NCBI RefSeq assembly: GCF_004369225.1
Contig: NZ_QFFZ01000005.1
Coordinates: forward strand, 62,001-126,000
DNA length: 64,000 bases
From: Pelotomaculum propionicicum
Lineage (GTDB): Bacteria > Bacillota > Desulfotomaculia > Desulfotomaculales > Pelotomaculaceae
Direction: 5' to 3'
Each line of letters begins with the position of its first letter. The stretch's first letter is position 1. Shown piece after piece: positions 16,285-24,441 of this stretch. The position numbers were made by a program, and so were the translations under genes. The notes beneath the pieces are model-generated. The model was not told the DNA's origin. It ran no database searches and saw only the letters and a list, made by a program, of their open reading frames with translations.

Positions 16285-17916
16285 ATGTTTAAATTGTTTT
16301 TAACGATATTACGACGAATTAATGGCAGGAAAACAAAGATAAAGGAAGGAGCCCAGTCCCATTGGGAAACAACGTTTGAAACGGAAAGGAGGCCCATTTC
16401 CTCCAGCCTTGAGAAGAATAAAGCGATCGTAAAAGAAATATTTGACCGCTGCGACGACCTGGTAATACGTGAAATAATCATCAGTAGGAAAAGTCCGGTT
16501 AGGGCACTGGTCGTTTATCTTGACCCGATGGTCAACCCCGACCTGCTGCAGCACAACCTGCTGCGCGCCCTGCTCAATGTGGACGAGGCGCCTTCCAATG
16601 GAATAACCATAGCTTGGCTGAAGGAAAAAGTTATCCCGGCCGGGGACATACAGGAAAAAAAACGGTGGGTAGAAGTGGGCAATGGTATTGCCAAGGGACT
16701 GGTGGGAATTTTCGTTGAGGGTCAGGGCAGCGTTCTTTTAACCAGCATCTTTGAGGATGTCAGCCGATCCATTTCCCAGCCCACGGCCGAACCTTTGATT
16801 AGAGGACCCGCGGATGCTTTTAACGAGGACCTGCGTACTAACATCGCCCTGCTGCGTAAGCGCCTGCACACCACCCGCCTGGCAGTGGAAAACCTGGAGA
16901 TTGGTGAACTATCTAAGACAGCGGCAAGCCTGGTTTATTTAAAGGGCTACGTCACTGACGAACTGATCCATGAAGTTAAAGAGCGTATCCAGCGTATAAA
17001 AATAGACGGTGCTCACGCTGGCGGTTATCATGAAGAGTTTCTTCAGGATAACCCCTATTCCCTGTTCAACCCCATCGAGCCGACAGAGCGACCGGATAAG
17101 CTTTACGGCCACCTCCTGGAGGGCGCGGTCGGATTGATGTTCGAGAATACGCCTTTTGCCATAATCTTCCCGGTAACCCTTCCTTCCCAGATCCAGAGTC
17201 CCGAAGATTACTACAACCACTACTGGTTTGCTTCATTTATCAGGCTATTCCGATGGGCAGGGTTCTTTTTCGCTATTTTTCTGCCGTCGTTTTACATCGC
17301 GATCACCACTTACCACCAGGAACTGGTGCCCACTCCTTTGCTGATATCCATCATCGCCTCCCGCGAGGGGGTGCCGTTTCCTGGCTTTTTGGAAGCCCTG
17401 CTCATGGAACTGGCTTTTGAATTATTAACGGAGGCGGGGGTTCGCCTGCCCAGGGCTTTTGGCCAGACCATCAGCATCGTGGGGGGGATAGTGATCGGGC
17501 AGGCGGCGGTCAACGCCAGCCTGGTGTCGCCGATACTTGTGATAGTAGTGGCGTTGACGGCTGTTGCCACCTACACCATCCCCTCGATAACTTTATCGAA
17601 TACCGTCCGCATGCTGCGGTTTCCCTTCATGATTGCTGCCGCCTTCATGGGGTTGTTTGGTGTGGTTGCCGGCAGCATGCTTTTAATCTTTCATTTATGC
17701 TCCCTGCGCTCTTTCGGGGTACCCTACCTCTCACCGCTGGCCCCGTTAAGCATGGGTGATTTGAAAGACACCTTTATCCGGGCGCCGGCCTGGATGATGA
17801 TTATGCGGCCACGGCTGACCGGCTACGTTGAGCCTCAACGGCAGCCCCGCGGTCAAAAGCCCCGCCCGCCTGCCCCCGAGGGCAATCGCAGTCTACGCTG
17901 GGGAAGGAAGAAGTAA
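16285..17916 (+). CDS. gerKA: Spore germination receptor subunit A (GerA family), transposon cargo
   Basis: 543 residues. A cytoplasmic N-terminal domain (about 1-290) contains VRALVVYLDPMVNPDLLQHNLL and SLVYLKGYVTDELIHEVKERI. It is followed by a membrane domain with the GerA signature EGAVGLMFENTPFAIIFPVTLPS and roughly five to six hydrophobic segments, then a basic proline-rich tail. In Bacillus and clostridia this subunit forms the inner-membrane nutrient receptor with B and C subunits. It is followed 3 bases later by gerKB. The frame is intact, unlike the transposition genes beside it. Confidence 0.96.
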   Translation: MFKLFLTILRRINGRKTKIKEGAQSHWETTFETERRPISSSLEKNKAIVKEIFDRCDDLVIREIIISRKSPVRALVVYLDPMVNPDLLQHNLLRALLNVDEAPSNGITIAWLKEKVIPAGDIQEKKRWVEVGNGIAKGLVGIFVEGQGSVLLTSIFEDVSRSISQPTAEPLIRGPADAFNEDLRTNIALLRKRLHTTRLAVENLEIGELSKTAASLVYLKGYVTDELIHEVKERIQRIKIDGAHAGGYHEEFLQDNPYSLFNPIEPTERPDKLYGHLLEGAVGLMFENTPFAIIFPVTLPSQIQSPEDYYNHYWFASFIRLFRWAGFFFAIFLPSFYIAITTYHQELVPTPLLISIIASREGVPFPGFLEALLMELAFELLTEAGVRLPRAFGQTISIVGGIVIGQAAVNASLVSPILVIVVALTAVATYTIPSITLSNTVRMLRFPFMIAAAFMGLFGVVAGSMLLIFHLCSLRSFGVPYLSPLAPLSMGDLKDTFIRAPAWMMIMRPRLTGYVEPQRQPRGQKPRPPAPEGNRSLRWGRKK

Positions 17917-17919
17917 TAA

Positions 17920-19029
17920 ATGCTTGACAAAGGCCGTATAAGCAGCGTGCAACTGATGCTGGTTTTGTTCATGGTTGAGATGGCCACCGCTTTTCTCCTT
18001 GTACCGTCTATAGTAGCCCAGGCGGCAGGACCGGACAGCTGGCTATCCGTTCTGGGGGTCGCCACTGCCTACGGTTTAGCTGTGGCCCTGATTTGCGTGG
18101 CCCTGGGAAAAAGGTTTCCATTTCAGGTATTTACCGAGTACCTTCCCGAAGTCTTGGGGCGGGTGCCGGGCAAGCTTTTAGCCGCAGCCTATACAGTTGT
18201 TTTTATCCACCTTACCTCGGTGGTGGTGGGCGAAAACTCCATCTTTATTCATACCGTCTTTCTTCGGGAAACCCCTCCCCTGATTATCAACCTTATGATG
18301 GTAGGTGCCGCTGTTTATGGGGTATATCTTGGGGTCGAGGTGCTTGCCCGGGCGAACGAGATGGTATTTCCCATATTTATACTGTCGATCACCATATTAT
18401 TAGCCTTGGTGGCCAGAGAGATAGACCTCGACCACCTGCGCCCGGTTCTGGCCAACGGCCCCCTGCCGGTGTTGAAGGGGGCTATGGTACCCGCCGCCTG
18501 GCGGGGGGAAGTATTCTTTCTCCTTCTGCTCTACCCCTACCTCAATCAGAAGAACGAGGCTCTGAAGTCAGCAGCGGGGACGGTTTTAATGTCCGGGGTT
18601 TTCGCGGCAACAGTTACCGCAGTAACGATAGGGGTATTCAGTGACCTGGTCGCCTCCCGCCAGATCTACCCGGTTCTCAACCTGGCCCGCTACATTTCGG
18701 TAGCGGGAATTCTGGAGCGCCTGGAACTGTATCTCATCATCATCTGGATGGCCGGGGTGATTATCAAGCTGGCGGTTTTCTACCACTCCTGCAGCGTTAT
18801 GGCCGCCTCTACCTTGGGTCTCAAGGATTATCGCGTAACCGTTTTCCCGATCGCCCTGGCCACCATTGTCATAAGCGGAAGATTATACGAAACGGACTAT
18901 CTAAAACTGGTGGAGTTTTTATCCAAGTTCTGGCCTTTCTATGGCTATACTGTAGAATTATTGATTCCCGGCCTGATTCTACTGGTGGCGGTGATAAGGA
19001 AAAAGGGAGGTAATCGGGTTGACTTTTAG
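17920..19029 (+). CDS. gerKB: Spore germination receptor subunit B (permease-like), transposon cargo
   Basis: 369 residues, nearly all hydrophobic, about ten membrane segments; the endospore germination permease family related to amino-acid transporters. It begins DKGRISSVQLMLVLFMVEMATAFL and has the family's GENSIFIHTVFLRETPPLII region. Subunit B probably binds the germinant in the spore inner membrane. The stop overlaps the gerKC start, indicating tight translational coupling within the cargo operon. Confidence 0.96.
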   Translation: MLDKGRISSVQLMLVLFMVEMATAFLLVPSIVAQAAGPDSWLSVLGVATAYGLAVALICVALGKRFPFQVFTEYLPEVLGRVPGKLLAAAYTVVFIHLTSVVVGENSIFIHTVFLRETPPLIINLMMVGAAVYGVYLGVEVLARANEMVFPIFILSITILLALVAREIDLDHLRPVLANGPLPVLKGAMVPAAWRGEVFFLLLLYPYLNQKNEALKSAAGTVLMSGVFAATVTAVTIGVFSDLVASRQIYPVLNLARYISVAGILERLELYLIIIWMAGVIIKLAVFYHSCSVMAASTLGLKDYRVTVFPIALATIVISGRLYETDYLKLVEFLSKFWPFYGYTVELLIPGLILLVAVIRKKGGNRVDF

Positions 19030-20317
19030 AAAAAAATTTAAAATTAAAACTATAGTTGGCCTCTTTCTGCTGGTTCTGATTTCCTTAACCATGACCGGGT
19101 GTTGGAACCGGCGGGAAATGAACGATATAACACTCAGTACCGCTATTGGCATAGACCGGGTGGTGGTGGACGGCCGGCCCATTTTCCTCTTTTCCGTGCT
19201 CGCCGCGAGGCCAGCTGTACCAAGCGGAGGCGCCACGGCCGGGGGCGGCGGCGGTACTACTGGGCCAAGGGTCGCCGGCGTGGGAACGGTTATCTCTACT
19301 GAGGGGGAGACTGTTTACGACGCGATAAGGAACTACTCCATGCGCACCTCCCGGCAGCTTTTTTTGAGCCACAGCTTGGTAATAGTCTTCGGGGAGGAGA
19401 TGGCCAAGGAAGGAATAGGCGAGGTGCTCGACTTCTGCAATCGCCAAAAGGATATCCGTGAGCGTACGTGGGTAGTGGTCTGCGAGGGTCTGGCCCGCGA
19501 CGCCCTCCAGTCCCAGCCCGAGATGGAATCGATAACCTCTGTAGAGTTGAATAAGATGATACCCCTAAATCAATCCCGGGCCTCCAAGGTGGCAATAGCC
19601 AACCTGTTCCAAGTGACGCGTGACCTATTGACCCCGGGGAAAGAGGCGGCGGTTAGCAATATAAAACTATTCGTGCCGCCGGAAACCAGTTCGCCCATCC
19701 GCCCGACCGGACCAGCCCAGACCCCCGGTTCTCCAAGCGGGAAAGGCGGTGGTGCCGAAATTCAGGCTCAGAACAAGACCTTTGCCCTAAGCGGGGCGGC
19801 GGTGTTCAGGGGCGATCGGATGGTAGGCCGGATGGACGAAGAGGAAACCCAGGGTATGTTATTTATCAAAAACCAGGCTGACGGCGGTATTATACCCATT
19901 GCCTTCAGCGCCCCGGAGAAAAACGCCTCATTTCTTTATCGGGACGTGAAAGCAAAGGTTAAGCCGGTAATTAACGAGGACGGCAGTATAATGTTTGAAA
20001 TCCGCATCAACGGCAAAGTAGAACTGCAGGAACAAAAGAACGCGGCAATCGACATAGCCGAGGAAGACATAAAACATGCCGAGGAATTGATAAACCAGGA
20101 GGTTGAGCGCCGCTGCATCAAGGCGGTGGCCAGGAGCAAGGAGTTAAAGTCGGACGTTTTTGGGTTCGGAGAAAAGATTTATCGATCAAAACCTAAAGCA
20201 TGGGAGGAGATTCAGAGCCAGTGGGGAGAAATCTTCCCAACAGTTATAGTAAGCGTAACAGCAGATTTTAAAATCGAGCACCTCGGGTTAATAAACAAGC
20301 CAATAGTTATTCAATAA
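19019..20317 (+). CDS. gerKC: Spore germination lipoprotein subunit C (Ger(x)C family), transposon cargo
   Basis: 432 residues starting with TTG after GGGAGGTAA. The signal peptide ends in the lipobox MTGC (Cys near residue 28), so it is lipid-anchored on the outer face of the spore inner membrane. The Ger(x)C body follows (DITLSTAIGIDRV; RQLFLSHSLVIVFGEEMA; IRERTWVVVCEG; AVFRGDRMVGRMDEEETQGML), with a C-terminal domain ending KAWEEIQSQWGEIFP. It completes an apparently functional receptor. The gene interrupted by this transposon belongs to the same family. Confidence 0.96.
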   Translation: MTFRKKFKIKTIVGLFLLVLISLTMTGCWNRREMNDITLSTAIGIDRVVVDGRPIFLFSVLAARPAVPSGGATAGGGGGTTGPRVAGVGTVISTEGETVYDAIRNYSMRTSRQLFLSHSLVIVFGEEMAKEGIGEVLDFCNRQKDIRERTWVVVCEGLARDALQSQPEMESITSVELNKMIPLNQSRASKVAIANLFQVTRDLLTPGKEAAVSNIKLFVPPETSSPIRPTGPAQTPGSPSGKGGGAEIQAQNKTFALSGAAVFRGDRMVGRMDEEETQGMLFIKNQADGGIIPIAFSAPEKNASFLYRDVKAKVKPVINEDGSIMFEIRINGKVELQEQKNAAIDIAEEDIKHAEELINQEVERRCIKAVARSKELKSDVFGFGEKIYRSKPKAWEEIQSQWGEIFPTVIVSVTADFKIEHLGLINKPIVIQ

Positions 20318-20501
20318 ATACTCTTAAACCGTTGGCCGTTACCCGAAAATGAGAAGTAAACCCGATTTACTTGTGGGAGAAGACGAGCGGGCTGGTTCGA
20401 CAGATATTTACGCACCTGCATACCCGGGCAGGAACTAAGGAATAGATCAATTTTATCTGCTGTAATCTCATGAGAAAGGAGCATTATTTACTACAAATTT
20501 G

Positions 20502-20539
20502 CTTAGCGTACATTTTTCTTTTTTTGGTACGGTCCCCCC
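20502..20539 (-). repeat. Right 38-bp terminal inverted repeat of the Tn3-family element
   Basis: It begins CTTAGCGTAC and ends in CCCC, an inverted copy of 13597-13634 with a handful of mismatches near the outer end. The 184 bases between gerKC and this repeat hold no gene. Confidence 0.92.
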
Positions 20540-20544
20540 TAATA
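20540..20544. repeat. Target site duplication TAATA, right copy
   Basis: Identical to 13592-13596 and directly adjacent to the right inverted repeat. Confidence 0.93.
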
Positions 20545-20942
20545 AGAAAATGTCCATCGACATAACCCGCAGCAGCACGGAAGTGGAACCGCAGTATGAC
20601 GGAGATTCAGTGTGGTTTAATGTAAACATCGATCTGGAGGGGGATCTGCTGGAACAGCAGTCGGCAGAAAATATCCTTGAGCGCGAAGTGCGAAAAGCAA
20701 TTGAAGAAAAAATTGCCGGGGAAGTGGAAGAAAAGGTGGGAATAGCACTAGAGAAGGCACAGAGGGAATATGGGGTCGACGTCTTTGATTTTGGGGTGGC
20801 TTTTCACCAAAAGTATCCCGGAGAGTGGAAGGAATTGAAAGGCCATTGGGATGAGGTGTTTTCAAACGCCGAGGTTAATCTTACAGTGGAAGCTCATTTG
20901 AGGCGCAGCGGTTTGCAGGGCAGGAGGACAGCCGAAAAATAA
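20545..20942 (+). pseudogene. gerKC-type germination gene, C-terminal fragment (right of transposon)
   Basis: It continues the frame broken at 13596: KKMSIDITRSSTEVEPQYDG, then LEREVRKAIEEKIAGEVEEKV and YPGEWKELKGHWDEVFSNAEVNLTVEAHLRRSG, which is the Ger(x)C C-terminal domain (compare KAWEEIQSQWGEIFPTVIVSVTADFKIEHLG in the cargo copy). An ATG-initiated frame can be read from 20499, but its first residues come from the transposon end, so it is not a real start. No signal peptide or receptor partners remain. Confidence 0.9.
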
Positions 20943-21062
20943 AGCCTAAATAAGGCAAGGTGAGACAAGGGGATGAGACAAGGGGACGGTTCCGAACCGA
21001 CAATTTGCGGATGACTTGTGAGGAATGCAGGATATACCCACGTCCAATGTCTCACGACCCAC
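20943..21062. repeat. Dispersed repeat cluster between gerKC remnant and regulator
   Basis: Contains GAGACAAGGGGATGAGACAAGGGG, GGGGACGGTTCC (20982-20993, reverse complement of 10630-10641), AGGAATGCAGGATA (21021-21034, also in the 7.9-kb gap) and CACGACCCACGTCCCA. No gene seen. Confidence 0.5.
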
Positions 21063-21069
21063 GTCCCAT

Positions 21070-22854
21070 TTATGCGGGTTTTAGGCCGTACCGCTGGATC
21101 TTCCTGTAGATGGTGGCCCGGCTGATACCCAGAGCCCGGGCGGCCTTGATCTTCCCTTCGTCGGTCCAGCCATACCGGTCCAGGGCGGCGGCAATTGCTT
21201 CCTTTTCCAGTTGAGCCAGCTGCAGCAGCCGTCCGTCACCCGCGATGCCGTCCCTGGTCCTCTTTTTCGTTTCCTCACGCAGTTCCGGAGGCAGGCTCTC
21301 CAGCGAAATCATAGAGTTTTCTTCAAGATTTATGGCATATTCCACAGCATAGACTAATTCCCTGACGTTCCCAGGCCAGTAGTATTTGACGCATGCTTTT
21401 AAGGCTTCGCTGTCAAAGCCCTGGATATCTTTGTTCAGGAGCTTGCAAAATCTTTTCATATAAAATTCTAACAGTAACGGTATATCCTCAGGCCTTTCTC
21501 TCAAAGGAGGTATGATCAGGGGGATAACACTGAGGCGGTAGTAAAGCTCATCCTGGAAGAGGTTTTTACGCACCATTTCCTGCAAGTCGCTGTTTGAAGC
21601 CACGATAACCCGGACATCAACCGGGATCATCCTGGTGCCGCCAACTCTTTCAATCCGGCGGTCCTGTAAATATCTTAAAAGCTTTGCCTGCAAGTAGAGG
21701 GAAAGGCTGCCGACTTCATCGAGGAAAATTGTCCCGCCGTTGGCCAGCTCAAATTTTCCCTGTTTGCCGCCCCGGCGGGCGCCGGGAAAAGCTCCTTCAT
21801 CGTAGCCGAAAAGCTCGGTCTCAAGCAGGTTCTCCGGGATGGCCCCGCAATTGATCGAAACAAAAGGTTTGTGGGCAAACGAGCTGGCGGCATGGATGGC
21901 CCGGGCGAAAACTTCCTTGCCGGTGCCGCTTTCCCCCATGATTAGAATTGTCGAACTGCCGCCGGATATTTTTAAGGCTTTGGCCTTTACCTCAGCAAAT
22001 GACTTGCTGGTGCCGACCAGGTCTTCAAAATCAATCATTTCCTGGTTGCTCATGATTTCGTAAGCCAGTCTTTGTGTTTCTTTAAAATCACGGAATGTGG
22101 CCACTACCCCGGCAATATTGATATCATCTGCCTTGATCGGCCTGGCTGTGCTCAGAAGGTGAAGCTTCCGCCCTTCATAATTTATGAATACCTCCCGTGA
22201 GTTAAAGCCCTTGCCGTCATGCAGTACTTCCGTCAGCGAGGGCAGTATTTGTTTCGAATCAGTGCCAATCAGGTTTTCTTTTTTTGCCCCGAAAAGCCTT
22301 GCCGCCGACTGGTTGAAGTGGGTAATCAGTCCCTCATGGTTAACTGCCACGACACCTTCGTAAACAGCGTCGATTACCGCTTCAAGGCGGTTGACCATAA
22401 CCATCCGCTCAGCCATGATTTCCCCTTCGAGCGCCTTGCTGCTGATCAGATCCGCCATACGCCCGATAAATTCAATCAGGGATTCCGTGTTTTTGGAAAG
22501 GGTTTCTTTTTGCTCGTCATTAAAAGCGATCAAGCTTACTGTTCCGATTACTTCACTATTAGCGGTTATGGGATAGACGATAGATGCCCGGTAAAAACAG
22601 CGGCCGGTGAGCGGGCAGGACAGGCAAATAGGGTGGAAGCCGGCCTCGCTGATAAAAATGTGGCTGCCGGTTTGCAGGACATGCTTGTTTACCAAGCCGC
22701 GCAGCAAACGGGAACCGACATCGTTCCTTACAATCCCGGTGCCGGCCACCCGCACCAGTTCGGTATCTATAAGCTCCACCTCGACCTTTAGTACGGTAGC
22801 TATGGCCTCGGCAATTTTCTGGCCGTTTTCGCTGACCTGGGCAAGCCTCGACAT
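21070..22854 (-). CDS. Sigma-54-type enhancer-binding regulator with altered GAFTGA loop
   Basis: 594 residues; the ATG at 22854 follows AGGAG at good spacing. An N-terminal sensory region contains CLSCPLTGRCFY, possibly metal- or redox-binding; a PAS domain covers about 150-260; the AAA+ domain has Walker A GESGTGKE, Walker B GGTIFLDEV and an arginine-finger region; a Fis-type HTH ends the protein (GKIKAARALGISRATIYRKI). The sigma-54 contact loop reads GAFPGA instead of GAFTGA. It probably controls the adjacent kor operon, which is on the same strand just upstream, or genes for organic-acid use. Confidence 0.9.
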   Translation of the reverse strand: MSRLAQVSENGQKIAEAIATVLKVEVELIDTELVRVAGTGIVRNDVGSRLLRGLVNKHVLQTGSHIFISEAGFHPICLSCPLTGRCFYRASIVYPITANSEVIGTVSLIAFNDEQKETLSKNTESLIEFIGRMADLISSKALEGEIMAERMVMVNRLEAVIDAVYEGVVAVNHEGLITHFNQSAARLFGAKKENLIGTDSKQILPSLTEVLHDGKGFNSREVFINYEGRKLHLLSTARPIKADDINIAGVVATFRDFKETQRLAYEIMSNQEMIDFEDLVGTSKSFAEVKAKALKISGGSSTILIMGESGTGKEVFARAIHAASSFAHKPFVSINCGAIPENLLETELFGYDEGAFPGARRGGKQGKFELANGGTIFLDEVGSLSLYLQAKLLRYLQDRRIERVGGTRMIPVDVRVIVASNSDLQEMVRKNLFQDELYYRLSVIPLIIPPLRERPEDIPLLLEFYMKRFCKLLNKDIQGFDSEALKACVKYYWPGNVRELVYAVEYAINLEENSMISLESLPPELREETKKRTRDGIAGDGRLLQLAQLEKEAIAAALDRYGWTDEGKIKAARALGISRATIYRKIQRYGLKPA

Positions 22855-22893
22855 TATCAACAACTCCTAAGAAACTGTTGTAATTAATGAACA

Positions 22894-22917
22894 AAACAAA
22901 AAGCCCGCAAGGGCTTA
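22894..22917 (-). terminator. Terminator of the kor operon
   Basis: Read on the - strand: AAGCCC, 4-base loop, GGGCTT, then TTTGTTTTG. A second imperfect hairpin (TAAGTCCGG/CCGGGCTTA) lies just before it at 22952-22978. Confidence 0.7.
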
Positions 22918-23054
22918 ATTGTAGTAAACCACCTATACAAATTAGTCATTAAGCCCGGAACAATACCGGACTTATTGGCTTCGCCGCCCGTTTCACTCGT
23001 TAGTTGTAAAGTTTTTGCCAAAAAGGTTTATTGGCGTGAATTTTGCCATTTACA

Positions 23055-23600
23055 CTATGCTGCTTCCTTTAGAGCGCTTTCCCAACCTATTTCCAGCGCT
23101 TTTTGGTTTAATGCCTCTGTGCCTTTGGGAATACGGGACAGCAGGGCGGATTTTAAAGATTCTTTTGAAACGACACCTGAAATAGCCGCAAGCGCACCAA
23201 GCGCTATAATGTTGGCAACCATTTCTTTGCCCAGGGATTCTCTGGCGATTTGGGTGTAGGGCATTTTAAATGTCCTGGCCGTTGTGGCGGGTATTTCCTG
23301 AATGAATGTGCTGTCAACAATAAGCACGCTATCCTCGCCAAGCTCGCCGATATACCGCGCCAGAGCTTCCTGGCTCATAGCCAGAAGGACATCAGGCCTG
23401 GTAACTTTGGGATAGTCTATTTCTTCATCACTGATAATTACTTCGGCTTTGCTGGCTCCACCCCTGGCTTCCGGACCGTATGACTGGGTCTGGACAGTGT
23501 TCTTGCCGTCCCTGATTACCGCGTCAGCCAGGATCAGTCCCGCCATAATCAGTCCCTGGCCGCCTGTGCCGCTTAGTAGGATTTCGCTTGTTTGTGACAA
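23055..23600 (-). CDS. korC: 2-oxoacid:ferredoxin oxidoreductase, gamma subunit
   Basis: 181 residues with the gamma-domain start LLSGTGGQGLIMAGLILADA and SYGPEARGGASKAEVIIS, typical of KorC/VorC. The gamma subunit binds CoA or acyl groups in the thiamine-dependent oxidoreductase that converts a 2-oxoacid and CoA to acyl-CoA, CO2 and reduced ferredoxin. It is last in a four-gene operon (ferredoxin, alpha, beta, gamma) and lies 4 bases after korB. Confidence 0.93.
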   Translation of the reverse strand: MSQTSEILLSGTGGQGLIMAGLILADAVIRDGKNTVQTQSYGPEARGGASKAEVIISDEEIDYPKVTRPDVLLAMSQEALARYIGELGEDSVLIVDSTFIQEIPATTARTFKMPYTQIARESLGKEMVANIIALGALAAISGVVSKESLKSALLSRIPKGTEALNQKALEIGWESALKEAA

Positions 23601-23604
23601 AACA

Positions 23605-24432
23605 TCATTCCCCCTTTATTGGTCCCCGGACCCTGTCTATTAACTGCTGATATACCTCGGTGTATTCAGGAGCCTCCGATTTATGGAGTTCTCCAATCAG
23701 GAATTTACCTTTCATCTCTTCCGGTTTTAAGTACCTTGATTTTTCTATCGGGACTCCATGCTCTTTCTGCCACATCAGCATGTCGTAGCCGCCTCCCATT
23801 TTATTGCGGCGCCCGTATGAAACCGGGCATGCCGTCACAGCTTCAATAACGCTGAATCCTTTATGGGAGGCGCCGGTAATAATCAGTTTGGTCAGCATGG
23901 CAGAGTGGTAGGTCGTCCCCCTGGCAATATAAGTGGCGCCTGCCGCTTTAACCAGTTCGACCAGGTCAAAGGGCCGCTCAAAAGTGCCGTAAGGAGCGGT
24001 GGTGGCGCGGTTGTCCTGAGGGGTGAGAGGGGAATACTGCCCGCCTGTCATACCGTAGATACTGTTGTTGAAAATTACCACGGTCAGGTCAATATTGCGC
24101 CTGGCCGCGTGTATCAAGTGGTTGCCGCCAATGGAGCTGGCATCCCCGTCTCCCATTAAAACAAAAACATTTACTTCAGGGCGGGCCAGCTTGATCCCGG
24201 TCGCGAAAGCAAGGGCCCTGCCGTGGGTAGAGTGGAGAGTATTGAAGTCGAGGTAGCCGGAAGCTCTGGAGGAACACCCGATCCCGGAAACTATCACGGT
24301 TTGATCCTGGTCATAGTTCAATTTATGAAAAGCGCGGACCAGCGCGCTCAGCACGATTCCGTTGCCGCAGCCGGGACACCAGATATGGGGCATTTTCTCC
24401 ATGCGCAGGTATTTTTCAGCGTTTGATGGCAT
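23605..24432 (-). CDS. korB: 2-oxoacid:ferredoxin oxidoreductase, beta (TPP-binding) subunit
   Basis: About 275 residues. WCPGCGNGIVLSALVRAF near the start and GDGDASSIGGNHLIHAARRN, then VIFNNSIYGMTGGQYSP, form the thiamine-diphosphate and Mg site. The frame also offers a GTG at 24441, but AGGTGA stands 5 bases before the ATG at 24432. It follows korA with almost no gap. The subunit pattern fits 2-oxoglutarate or branched-chain oxoacid oxidoreductases; the substrate is not decided by sequence here. Confidence 0.94.
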   Translation of the reverse strand: MPSNAEKYLRMEKMPHIWCPGCGNGIVLSALVRAFHKLNYDQDQTVIVSGIGCSSRASGYLDFNTLHSTHGRALAFATGIKLARPEVNVFVLMGDGDASSIGGNHLIHAARRNIDLTVVIFNNSIYGMTGGQYSPLTPQDNRATTAPYGTFERPFDLVELVKAAGATYIARGTTYHSAMLTKLIITGASHKGFSVIEAVTACPVSYGRRNKMGGGYDMLMWQKEHGVPIEKSRYLKPEEMKGKFLIGELHKSEAPEYTEVYQQLIDRVRGPIKGE

Positions 24433-24441
24433 GTTGTTCAC

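Larger units (their letters stand above)
13597..20539. mobile_element. Tn3-family transposon carrying a gerKA-gerKB-gerKC operon
   Basis: 6,943 bases bounded by 38-bp inverted repeats (GGGG...TAAG) and flanked by TAATA duplications. The left third holds decayed tnpA and tnpI on the - strand and a putative TnpI recombination site, an arrangement recalling Tn4430-type elements. The right two thirds hold a kinase remnant and an intact three-gene spore germination receptor operon on the + strand. Intact ends and duplication, with a transposase lacking its catalytic middle, indicate a non-autonomous element that would need transposase in trans. It sits inside another germination gene. Confidence 0.92.

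Noticed and set aside
20499-20544. Start of the 147-codon frame at 20499 as a true gene start
   Set aside because: The first residues are encoded by the transposon inverted repeat and duplication; it is the interrupted gerKC tail.
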